Assembly (NCBI GenBank): GCA_944389595.1
Contig: CALXMY010000001.1
Coordinates: forward strand, 64,179-128,178
Length of the DNA stretch: 64,000 nt
Reading direction: 5' to 3'
DNA from: an uncultured Alphaproteobacteria bacterium
GTDB lineage: Bacteria > Pseudomonadota > Alphaproteobacteria > Rs-D84
The translations under genes and the position numbers were made by a program. Within the stretch, counting starts at the first letter, position 1. Each line of letters starts with the position of its first letter. The notes beneath the pieces were generated by a model that searched no databases, was not told the origin of the DNA, and was given only the letters and a program-made list of their open reading frames with translations. Of this stretch, positions 1 through 7,298 are shown one piece after another.

Positions 1-1
1 T

Positions 2-691
2 ATCGCGCTGTTGTCCATGGCGGTTTATAAGCATTTTCCACAATATTGGAAATATTTTTCAATTAATTCATGGACTTATAATGGCAAAACGTATACAAAC
101 GGTAATCGTTTATTACGAACATATCCGGGGTGCGACGGTATGAAGACGGGCTATACCCGCAAATCATTGTATTCATTGGTTGCAACGGCGCAACGAAATA
201 ATCATCATTTAATCGCGGTTGTTTTGGGGGCCCAGAACAAAGATGTACGTGCAAGTGTTGCAACAAATATGTTGGACAAGGGATTTGAAATATTGGCTGG
301 TAATGCGCCGGTTGCAACAAATGTTACATACACCGCGCCACAGCCGGCCCCGCAACCCGTGGTTACATATTCTGCGCCTGTGTCATCCACCGCCACAACC
401 ACAACATTCAGTGCCGCATATAATGCCGCAACGGCACAACCGGCCCCGGTGGCGGATTATTCAAATAATGCGCCGGGTAATGCCGGGGTGCAGTTTGGGG
501 CTTTTTCATCGCGCGCCGCCGCCGAAACCCAGGTTTCAAATGTACGTAATTTGTTGGGTGTTTCCGCGGTTATTGAAACGGCACCAAATGGAATGTTTCG
601 CGTACGTGTAAATAATTTATCGGAAAGCGCGGCGCAAAACATTCGCACACGTGCACAAAATGCCGGTATTGATTGCTATGTTTTTCATTAA
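2..691 (+). CDS. D-alanyl-D-alanine carboxypeptidase, C-terminal part, with SPOR domain (5' truncated by window edge)
   Basis: The reading frame is open to the left edge, so the N-terminal SxxK and SxN motifs lie outside the window. The visible part carries the KTG motif (GMKTGYT, near position 140) of penicillin-binding-protein-type D,D-carboxypeptidases, which trim the stem peptide of peptidoglycan in the periplasm. A Pro/Ala/Thr-rich linker follows, then a C-terminal SPOR domain of about 75 residues starting at GVQFGAFSS. SPOR domains bind denuded glycan strands at division sites, so a septal or cell-wall-remodelling role is inferred. recR follows after 27 bp on the same strand. Confidence 0.88.
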   Translation: MALLSMAVYKHFPQYWKYFSINSWTYNGKTYTNGNRLLRTYPGCDGMKTGYTRKSLYSLVATAQRNNHHLIAVVLGAQNKDVRASVATNMLDKGFEILAGNAPVATNVTYTAPQPAPQPVVTYSAPVSSTATTTTFSAAYNAATAQPAPVADYSNNAPGNAGVQFGAFSSRAAAETQVSNVRNLLGVSAVIETAPNGMFRVRVNNLSESAAQNIRTRAQNAGIDCYVFH

Positions 692-718
692 AGGGTTTTG
701 TTCCGGGGTTAATTTATA

Positions 719-1318
719 ATGAATTCAAAAATAGAACGTTTGATTAAGCAATTTGCACGGTTACCGCGTTTGGGTGCACGTGCGGGCCAGCGTATCGTGT
801 TATCATTGTTACAGGATAAAACCGGTCGTGCGGAAAGTTTGGCAAACGCATTAATGGACGCGGCGGCAACAATTCGTCCTTGTCCCTGTTGTGGGGTTTT
901 GACGGATATTGATTCGGGCGCGTGTGAATTTTGTCGTGATGCATCGCGTGCAAATGGGCAATTATGTATTGTGCGTGATTTGTCCGATGTTTGGGTATTG
1001 GAAAAGACCGCAATATTTCATGGGCGTTATCATATTTTGGGTGGACTGTTGTCGGGTGCGGCGGGAACTATGCCTGATGATTTAAATATCGCAAATTTAT
1101 CAGAACGTGTAAAAAATGAAAATATAACCGAAGTAATATTTGCATTGCCAAATACGGTCGAAGGTAAAACAACACAACATTACGTTATGTCTGTAATCGG
1201 GACGGTGCCAAATGTGCGTTTTTCTGAATTGGCATCGGGCGTACCGTTGGGCGGTGATTTGGATTATTTGGATGATGGAACATTGTCGTTGGCATTTGGT
1301 GCCCGTCGGGAGATATGA
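719..1318 (+). CDS. recR: Recombination protein RecR
   Basis: The 199-residue protein has the usual RecR length and order: an N-terminal helix-hairpin-helix region (RLPRLGARAGQR), a four-cysteine zinc motif (CPCC near residues 55-58 and CEFC near 69-72), then a Toprim domain from about residue 82 with the typical GRYHILGGLLS segment. RecR works with RecO and RecF in loading RecA onto gapped DNA. Its TGA stop overlaps the start of rsmA by 4 bp (ATGA), so the two are probably translationally coupled. Confidence 0.97.
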   Translation: MNSKIERLIKQFARLPRLGARAGQRIVLSLLQDKTGRAESLANALMDAAATIRPCPCCGVLTDIDSGACEFCRDASRANGQLCIVRDLSDVWVLEKTAIFHGRYHILGGLLSGAAGTMPDDLNIANLSERVKNENITEVIFALPNTVEGKTTQHYVMSVIGTVPNVRFSELASGVPLGGDLDYLDDGTLSLAFGARREI

Positions 1319-2142
1319 TGACAAACAAATTACAATCTTTGCCACCGGTATCAGAAATGATGCGTAATGCGGGTTTGGAACCAAAGCGCAGTTTGGGGCA
1401 AAATTTTTTGTTTGATTTGAACTTAACCGGTCGTATTGCACGCAGTGTACCCGATATTGAAAACACCGATGTCATAGAGATTGGCCCCGGCCCCGGCGGA
1501 TTAACCCGTGCATTGCTGTTGGCGGGTGCACGCCGCGTTATTGCCATAGAAAAAGATGCCACAACGGCACCAATACTGGATTCGATTGCCGCCGCAGCAG
1601 ATGGGCGTTTAACCGTTGTATATGATGACGCATTGCGTGTGGATTTTTCTGCATTGGGTGTGCGCGAATATGCAATTTGTTCTAATTTACCATATAATGT
1701 GGGGACTGAATTATATACGCGTTGGTTAATACGTGCCGCACATGGCGAACCAATCAAATCAATGACATTAATGTTTCAGCGCGAGGTAGCGCAACGTATC
1801 ACCGCAAAATGTGGCGATGAACATTATGGTCGTTTGGCGGTGTTGACATCGTTGATTGCGGATGCACGGATTTTGTTTGATGTGCCAAATACTGCATTTG
1901 TTCCGCGGCCACGTGTGCAAAGTGCTGTTGTGGGTATAATTCCAAATCATGATAAAATTCGTATGATTAATGATGTTGAAAAAATCGAAACAATAACCGC
2001 AAAGTTATTTGGGCATCGGCGTAAAATGATTCGTGGCATAATGCCTGGTGTGGATTGGGCACGATATGGTTTGAATGGAACCGAACGTGCCGAAGATTTA
2101 CATCCGGAAATATTTGCACAAATGGCACACGATTTGTTATAA
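1315..2142 (+). CDS. rsmA: 16S rRNA dimethyladenosine transferase RsmA (KsgA)
   Basis: The protein has 275 residues, normal for RsmA. It shows the family N-terminal signature SLGQNF (residues 26-31), the SAM-binding motif EIGPGPGGLT (near 55-64) and the catalytic NLPY (124-127) that positions the target adenine. It dimethylates two adjacent adenosines in the 3' hairpin of 16S rRNA during 30S assembly. Two ATG codons lie at 1315 and 1318; the first overlaps the recR stop. A CPA2 antiporter gene follows 30 bp downstream on the same strand. Confidence 0.97.
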   Translation: MMTNKLQSLPPVSEMMRNAGLEPKRSLGQNFLFDLNLTGRIARSVPDIENTDVIEIGPGPGGLTRALLLAGARRVIAIEKDATTAPILDSIAAAADGRLTVVYDDALRVDFSALGVREYAICSNLPYNVGTELYTRWLIRAAHGEPIKSMTLMFQREVAQRITAKCGDEHYGRLAVLTSLIADARILFDVPNTAFVPRPRVQSAVVGIIPNHDKIRMINDVEKIETITAKLFGHRRKMIRGIMPGVDWARYGLNGTERAEDLHPEIFAQMAHDLL

Positions 2143-2172
2143 TTATAACATACAACCGGGGCGAGAGAGATT

Positions 2173-3879
2173 ATGACATTACCGATATTAATATTTTTTG
2201 CAATATTGTTTGTATTGGTTTGCGTGCTGCGTGTGGCGCGTGTTGGCGCATTGGTTGCATTTTTATTGGCGGGATTGTTGTCGGGACCATATGTGTTGGA
2301 TTTATTTAAACTGACGGACACATGGACGTTTTTGGGTGATTTGGGAATAATGTTTTTGTGGTTCACGTTGGGGTTGGAAATAAACATGCGTCGTTTGTGG
2401 GATATGCGGCGCACTATTTTCGGATTTGGCGCGGCCCAGGTTTTAATGGTTGCTGTTATGATGTTTCCGATATTGGCGGGGCTAACATCATGGTCAATGT
2501 TGGGTTGCATAATGGTTGCATTATTATTGGCAATGTCCAGTACATCCGAAGATATGCAATTATTAACTGACCGGAACCAGTTAAATACAAACATGGGCCG
2601 TCAAACATTTTCAATTTTGTTGTTCCAAGATTTGCTGTCAATTCCATTGTTGGCGATGTTGCCTGTTTTTGCGGGTAAAAGTTTTAATTTGGGTGCAACG
2701 GCAATTGATATTTTGGTTTTATCGGTTGCATTGGTTGTGGGTGTGTGGATTGTTGGTCGATTTATATTAAATCCGTTGATGCGTTTGGTTGCGCGTCTGA
2801 AATCCAAAGAGGCATTTTTATTAACCATAATGCTGAATATTATTTTATGGGCATTGGTTATGGATTGGATTGGGCTGCCGGCCGGGTTGGGTGCGTTTTT
2901 GGCGGGTATGTTATTGTCTGAAACAATATATCGTCATCAAATCAGTGCGGAAATTTCGCCATATTCAATGTTATTTTTGGCATTCTTTTTCATTGCGCTG
3001 GGGATGGGACTGAATCTGCCGATATTGGGTGAAAATTGGTATATCATATTGGCGGGTGTCGTGGGACTGGTTGTAATAAAATTCTGTGCGATATTTATCG
3101 TGGCGCGCGTGCGTCATGTGTCTGTGCCGGATGCATCAATGATTGCATTAATTTTGGCCCAGGGCGGTGAATTCGGGTTATTGATGTTGCAAACAATGAA
3201 AACATCAGGCATAGATGCGTTGCCCGAAATACACCAGGAAATATTAACGGCAATCATAATTGTTTCGATAATGTTAACACCTATTTTGATAGCATTGTTT
3301 GATGTATTGCGAAAACATGGCAAAATATTGTCAAAATATCCGATGCGCACGGTCGAAGATATTGATAACAGTATTAAACCAATTGTTGTTATTTGCGGAT
3401 TTGGCCGTGTTGGGCAAATTATCGCGCAAATGTTGACGTTGGAAAAAATTCCATATGTTGCAATTGATTTGGATGTCAGTGCGGTTATGATGGGGCGTGA
3501 ACGCGGGTTTAATGTTATGTATGGCAATTCGTGCAGCGAAGCGGTGTTGCGTGATTTGGGACTGTCGCCACGTCGCACGCGTGCGGTTGTTGTTGCGCTG
3601 GATAATGTTGCAACCGCGCGGAATACAATATTAACAGTTCGCAATATCGCGCCACGTGCACGCATTTTTGCGCGTGCGCGTAATTTGGCCGATACCCAGG
3701 AATTATTAAAATATGGTGTGACCGAGGCTTTGCCCGAAACAATTGAATCATCATTCTTTTTGGGTTCGGGGGTTTTGTCACATTTGGGTGTGTCCGATGC
3801 CAAAATAGATAATTTATTGGGCAAATTACGGGCTGATAATTATTCCGGGGTGGAACAAACAATTGCCGACCGTACGTAA
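2173..3879 (+). CDS. CPA2-family monovalent cation:proton antiporter with RCK (TrkA-N) domain
   Basis: The 568-residue protein has about 12 hydrophobic segments in its first 380 residues, matching the Na+/H+ exchanger fold of the CPA2 (KefB/KefC/YbaL) family. A cytosolic nucleotide-binding domain follows, starting with the Rossmann motif VVICGFGRVGQ near residue 404. Such proteins exchange K+ or Na+ for protons and are gated by nucleotide or thiol ligands. The exact substrate cannot be read from sequence. The RBS is the purine-rich GAGAGAGA just before the ATG. A TGTCCC/GGGACA hairpin follows the stop. Confidence 0.9.
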   Translation: MTLPILIFFAILFVLVCVLRVARVGALVAFLLAGLLSGPYVLDLFKLTDTWTFLGDLGIMFLWFTLGLEINMRRLWDMRRTIFGFGAAQVLMVAVMMFPILAGLTSWSMLGCIMVALLLAMSSTSEDMQLLTDRNQLNTNMGRQTFSILLFQDLLSIPLLAMLPVFAGKSFNLGATAIDILVLSVALVVGVWIVGRFILNPLMRLVARLKSKEAFLLTIMLNIILWALVMDWIGLPAGLGAFLAGMLLSETIYRHQISAEISPYSMLFLAFFFIALGMGLNLPILGENWYIILAGVVGLVVIKFCAIFIVARVRHVSVPDASMIALILAQGGEFGLLMLQTMKTSGIDALPEIHQEILTAIIIVSIMLTPILIALFDVLRKHGKILSKYPMRTVEDIDNSIKPIVVICGFGRVGQIIAQMLTLEKIPYVAIDLDVSAVMMGRERGFNVMYGNSCSEAVLRDLGLSPRRTRAVVVALDNVATARNTILTVRNIAPRARIFARARNLADTQELLKYGVTEALPETIESSFFLGSGVLSHLGVSDAKIDNLLGKLRADNYSGVEQTIADRT

Positions 3880-3906
3880 AACATTTTTATAACAAATATA
3901 ACTAAG

Positions 3907-3933
3907 TGTCCCATTACGGGACATTTATATTTG
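3907..3933 (+). terminator. Probable rho-independent terminator after the antiporter gene
   Basis: A 6-bp stem TGTCCC/GGGACA with loop ATTAC is followed by TTTATATTTG. The T-tract is interrupted, so termination may be partial and lspA could receive read-through. Confidence 0.55.
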
Positions 3934-3978
3934 ATTTTATGGGCGCGTATTGTTATATTTCGAAAAACAGGAAAAATT

Positions 3979-4527
3979 ATGAAAAATAAATTTTGGAAAT
4001 ATATCGCAATAATTCTGGCGGCAATTGCGGCCGACCAATTAACCAAGGGTATATTACTGTACCTGATAACCGGCACGGTTCCATTATTTGGTGCGGCATG
4101 GGATTTGGTGCCCGTGCCATACTTAATGACCCAGGTTTGTAATTTCTTTAATATTGTATTTACGTGGAATCCGGGCGCGTCTTTTTCAATGTTACGCAAT
4201 TTGGGCGAAGTTGCACCATTGATAATCATAATTGCAACCGGTTTTATAATTGGTTTTATCGCGTATTATTTATTCGCACGTGCCCCAAAATATGAACGTG
4301 CCCCGTTGGCATTAATTGTTGGTGGTGCGTTGGGAAATTTGATTGATCGCGTGCGTTTTGGTGCGGTGGTCGATTTTCTGGATTTTCATGTTGGTGGGTG
4401 GCATTGGCCGGCGTTTAACATTGCCGATATGTGCATAGTAATTGGCGTTGGTTGGTTAATATTAAATTTTGTGTTGGCACGTCGTCGTTGCGTGCGTTCG
4501 GTTGAATCAAATAAAAATGGAAAATAA
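3979..4527 (+). CDS. lspA: Lipoprotein signal peptidase LspA (signal peptidase II)
   Basis: I take the ATG at 3979, preceded by AGGAAA, rather than an upstream ATG at 3931 that lacks a ribosome site. The resulting 182-residue protein has four hydrophobic segments and both aspartate motifs of the A8 peptidase family: NLIDR (Asp near 123) and FNIAD (Asp near 150). DQLTKG near the N terminus is also a family signature. It cleaves signal peptides of diacylated prolipoproteins in the inner membrane. yidC starts 2 bp after its stop. Confidence 0.96.
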   Translation: MKNKFWKYIAIILAAIAADQLTKGILLYLITGTVPLFGAAWDLVPVPYLMTQVCNFFNIVFTWNPGASFSMLRNLGEVAPLIIIIATGFIIGFIAYYLFARAPKYERAPLALIVGGALGNLIDRVRFGAVVDFLDFHVGGWHWPAFNIADMCIVIGVGWLILNFVLARRRCVRSVESNKNGK

Positions 4528-4529
4528 TC

Positions 4530-6110
4530 ATGGTACGATATATGAATAATAATTCTGGGTTTCAGCAATGGAATGCCGCGCGCGAGGCAAATACGAAAAA
4601 ATCGCGCGTTGGTGGTATTTTATGGTGGTTTATTTTATTTCTGGCGGCATGGTGGCTGATGTCGTGGTGGATGGCACCGCAAAATACGCAAACGGATGCG
4701 GGTGAAACAAAATTGGAATTTGTTGATATATCTGATGTGCCGGTATCGGAAATAAAATCTGATAATTTAACCGCCACGGTCCAGGGGCTGCGCATATCTG
4801 ATGTAAAATTGTTAAATTATGCATCCGATGCGTCCGATGATAATTCGGGACCGGTTGTGTTATTAGGGACGGAAAATTCATATGCATTGGTCGGCATGAT
4901 TGCAAATGGCACAGACGCACCAACGCAAACAAGCGTGTGGACACAAAACGGAAATACGTATACATGGCGCAATTCCGATGGTGTTGATTTTTCGCGTACG
5001 ATAACGATTGATGGTTATGTAATTTCTGTTTCAGATACGATAAAGAATGCATCTGATACGGAAATTTCCGTTGTCCCATATGCAGAAATTGTGCGTGCAA
5101 ATGATATGGAATCATCGGCGGGCGTATATACCGGTTCGGTTGCGTTTGTTAATTCTGATTTGGAACACGAAGATTGGCCACGTATTGCGGATAAATCATT
5201 TGCATATTCCACGGCAAGTGGTTTTATCGGATTCGTTGATCAATATTGGGAAACTGTTATGTCAATTAACAGTGCTGATCAAACAATGCGTGTAAAACCG
5301 TTGGGTGATTTATTCCAGGCCGATGTGTCGGCCGCGGCCGTGCAAATTGCACCGGGTGCGGATGCAACAATTACAACAAACCTGTATATGGGGCCACGCG
5401 ATCACCGTATTTTGCAATCTGCGGATGCGTTAATTACCGGAATTGATGAAACGGTTGATTACGGTTGGTTTTGGTTTTTTGTGCAACCAATTTTGTGGCT
5501 GTTAAACATTTTAAATTCAGTGGTTATGAATTATGGTGTGGCAATAATAATCATGACGTTGCTGTTGCGTTTGGCAATGTGGCCATTGACCCGTAAATCA
5601 TATGTATCAATGATGGCCATGCAAAAAATGCAACCAGAAATGGCGCGCATTCAAAAACTGTATGCCAATGACAAGGCGCGCATGCAAATGGAAATGATGC
5701 GTTTGTATCAAACGCATAAAACATCGCCGATGTCTGGATGCCTGCCAATGTTAATTCAAATACCAATTTTCTTTGCTTTGTATAAGGCGTTATTAATATC
5801 GGTTCAAATGCGCAGCGCACATTTTCTGTGGATTTCTGATTTGGCATCAATGGATCCATATTTCATATTGCCAATATTGATGGGATTGACAATGTGGTTG
5901 CAACAACATTTGCAATCTGTATCCAAATCGAATGGTGCGGCGGCAAACGATGTGACGGCGCAAACACAAAAAGTTATGAAATGGATGCCATTGCTGTTTA
6001 CAGTAATGTTTGCATGGATGCCGGCCGGATTGGTTTTGTATTGGACAATGTCAAACATATTCGGTATCGGTCAAATGTATTATATTAAAAAAGTTACTCG
6101 TAACTCGTAA
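4530..6110 (+). CDS. yidC: Membrane protein insertase YidC
   Basis: The 526-residue protein has an N-terminal membrane anchor (about residues 28-46), a periplasmic beta domain of roughly 260 residues, and the conserved five-segment insertase domain in the last 210 residues (PMSGCLPMLIQIPIFFALYK is diagnostic). It inserts inner-membrane proteins alone or with SecYEG. GGAAAA precedes the start. The last five residues (VTRNS) and the stop codon are encoded by the first heptamers of the repeat array at 6094-6149, so the original C terminus may have been rewritten by that repeat. Confidence 0.97.
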   Translation: MVRYMNNNSGFQQWNAAREANTKKSRVGGILWWFILFLAAWWLMSWWMAPQNTQTDAGETKLEFVDISDVPVSEIKSDNLTATVQGLRISDVKLLNYASDASDDNSGPVVLLGTENSYALVGMIANGTDAPTQTSVWTQNGNTYTWRNSDGVDFSRTITIDGYVISVSDTIKNASDTEISVVPYAEIVRANDMESSAGVYTGSVAFVNSDLEHEDWPRIADKSFAYSTASGFIGFVDQYWETVMSINSADQTMRVKPLGDLFQADVSAAAVQIAPGADATITTNLYMGPRDHRILQSADALITGIDETVDYGWFWFFVQPILWLLNILNSVVMNYGVAIIIMTLLLRLAMWPLTRKSYVSMMAMQKMQPEMARIQKLYANDKARMQMEMMRLYQTHKTSPMSGCLPMLIQIPIFFALYKALLISVQMRSAHFLWISDLASMDPYFILPILMGLTMWLQQHLQSVSKSNGAAANDVTAQTQKVMKWMPLLFTVMFAWMPAGLVLYWTMSNIFGIGQMYYIKKVTRNS

Positions 6111-6149
6111 CTCGTAACTTGTAACTTGTAACTCGTTATTCGTAACTTG
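6094..6149 (+). repeat. Heptamer repeat array A (eight tandem 7-mers, CTSGTWA orientation)
   Basis: Eight consecutive 7-bp units run without gaps: TTACTCG, TAACTCG (x2), TAACTTG (x2), TAACTCG, TTATTCG and TAACTTG. The array encodes the yidC C terminus and stop. On the other strand it also gives the last residues and stop of the gene at 6136-6513. The inversely oriented array B lies at 7254-7295. Confidence 0.9.
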
Positions 6150-6513
6150 GGCGCGCCATTGGCGCGCTTTTTTGTGCCAGAAATCGATACAACCCCAACG
6201 GCGTAAATATACATGGTGCATACAGCCCGATGGCCTGTTTACATAACGCGACACATGATTTGCATTTGTATGCATGGCGCATAAAATCCGCAGCAGGTAA
6301 ATTCTGAACGCGTATAAATCGCCATCCAACCCCACGCAGTAAATTGATGGCACGTGGGGTTAAATATATTAATGCAATATGGCCGCGGCGCACAAATTGA
6401 TACATAACATATCGATTGGGCGAAACGTATATAATCGGTGCACAATGTCGCAGGTGTCTGCAAAATATTTGCGGTATAATTCGTGCGGTGTTCGGTGAAA
6501 AAGCAATAATCAT
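6136..6513 (-). CDS. Hypothetical protein with Cys-His motifs
   Basis: I do not recognise this gene. I chose the ATG at 6513 because AGGA lies seven bases upstream; longer forms starting at 6561 or 6612 lack a clear ribosome site. The 125-residue product has a CKSCVALCK segment and ends with an APCIFTPLGLYRFL segment. It is not obviously membrane-bound. Its final residues and TAA stop come from heptamer array A, and the hairpin that terminates yidC lies inside its 3' end. It follows the gene at 6593-6946 in a probable two-gene unit. A papain-like or phage-related role is conceivable but unsupported. Confidence 0.6.
   Translation of the reverse strand: MIIAFSPNTARIIPQIFCRHLRHCAPIIYVSPNRYVMYQFVRRGHIALIYLTPRAINLLRGVGWRFIRVQNLPAADFMRHAYKCKSCVALCKQAIGLYAPCIFTPLGLYRFLAQKSAPMARPSYE
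6151..6173 (+). terminator. Rho-independent terminator of yidC
   Basis: A perfect 7-bp stem GCGCGCC/GGCGCGC with loop ATT is followed by six T residues. An almost identical hairpin with loop AAT terminates ldh at 48063-48087. This one lies within the 3' end of the minus-strand gene at 6136-6513. Confidence 0.85.
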
Positions 6514-6592
6514 GACAGTATCCTGTGTTTTATTAATCGTAACGATATAAAAAATCCGCATGGCGCGCGGACAACAACGCAAAAATATGCGA

Positions 6593-6946
6593 TTATTGTT
6601 CAATCCATCCACGTTTTATGGCGGCGGCACCAATTGTATCCATTGCGCTGCGCCACAACGATGCGGCGCGATTTTCCGCCCAAATATATTGATGTGGTGC
6701 GCGCCGCCGGTCACCGAATTTTTTCATAACATCCAATTCCGCATTTGTTAATTTTCCCGATAAATATAATTTGGTTACCAGTGTTTCCACGTCCAACAGT
6801 TCACAAACACGGCGTGTTTGAATTCCGCGATTTTGTGCAAATCCATTTTGTACGGATTTAGAATATAAAAACCAGAACCATAATTGTTCTGCGTTTTGAA
6901 ATTTTTCCGCATTGGATGTGATGTGTTGTGCATTTTGTTGTGTCAT
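6593..6946 (-). CDS. Conserved-looking hypothetical protein, 117 aa
   Basis: I do not recognise the family. The start at 6946 has a good ribosome site (GGGAGATGAG upstream). The product is soluble, rich in aromatic residues (EQLWFWFLYSKS) and predicted to be mostly helical, with a basic stretch FGDRRRAP and a C-terminal AAIKRGWIEQ. It sits upstream of and is probably co-transcribed with the gene at 6136-6513. Both lie between inverted heptamer arrays A and B, which makes them possible cargo of a repeat-bounded element. Confidence 0.6.
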   Translation of the reverse strand: MTQQNAQHITSNAEKFQNAEQLWFWFLYSKSVQNGFAQNRGIQTRRVCELLDVETLVTKLYLSGKLTNAELDVMKKFGDRRRAPHQYIWAENRAASLWRSAMDTIGAAAIKRGWIEQ

Positions 6947-7253
6947 TTTCTCATCTCCCTTGGTTTAAAAAGTTATGTGAAATATGTATAAACAAATAAT
7001 TGTAACGTGTAAAATGTTACAACTGTCGGTTGAATAACGAATCGAAATTTAGATTCGTTACAGGATTATTTTCTTTGTCATACGAATCGATAAAATGTAA
7101 AAACCTCCATTTTATGACAAATAAAAATGCGCGCCAATGCGCGCATAATTTTAATATCAAATTTATTTATAGTGCATCCCCCATTTATTTCAATCCCCCA
7201 TCGAATACATTAGCATGTCATACCGTGACGCGTGCCCCCCGACGGGGAAAAAA
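6947..7253. other. Hairpin-rich intergenic region
   Basis: I see no convincing gene here. Inverted repeats are at 7000-7022 (TTGTAAC/GTTACAA), 7035-7060 (TAACGAATC/GATTCGTTA), 7090-7115 (ATAAAATG/CATTTTAT) and 7128-7145. GAATCG occurs again at 7084-7089. The last hairpin is a terminator. The first three lie upstream of the gene at 6946 on the minus strand and could be operators or a structured leader. Confidence 0.5.
7121..7150 (-). terminator. Terminator downstream of the type IV secretion genes
   Basis: A 7-bp stem TGCGCGC/GCGCGCA with a 4-nt loop lies at 7128-7145. On the minus strand it is followed by TTTTTATT, as expected for termination of the virB8-virB10 transcript about 150 bp beyond the virB10 stop. 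Confidence 0.7.
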
Positions 7254-7295
7254 TCACGAGTAACGAGTTACGAGTAACCAGCAGCCTGTAACTAA
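7254..7295 (-). repeat. Heptamer repeat array B (TWACSAG orientation)
   Basis: Tandem 7-mers TCACGAG, TAACGAG, TTACGAG and TAACCAG are followed by two degenerate units ending at 7295. The orientation is opposite to array A. The array ends 4 bp from the stop codon of the VirB10-like gene. Confidence 0.85.
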
Positions 7296-7298
7296 CAA

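Noticed and set aside
6094-6149. CRISPR array
   Set aside because: Units are 7 bp and contiguous without spacers, and no cas genes are present.
6147-6173. GC-rich palindrome at the end of yidC as a special recognition site
   Set aside because: It has a plain 7-bp stem followed by T6 and a near-identical copy ends ldh, so it is an ordinary intrinsic terminator.
7030-7263. Plus-strand coding frame of 77 residues between the VirB10-like gene and the 117-aa gene
   Set aside because: It spans several hairpins and the terminator, has no ribosome site and no protein-like composition.
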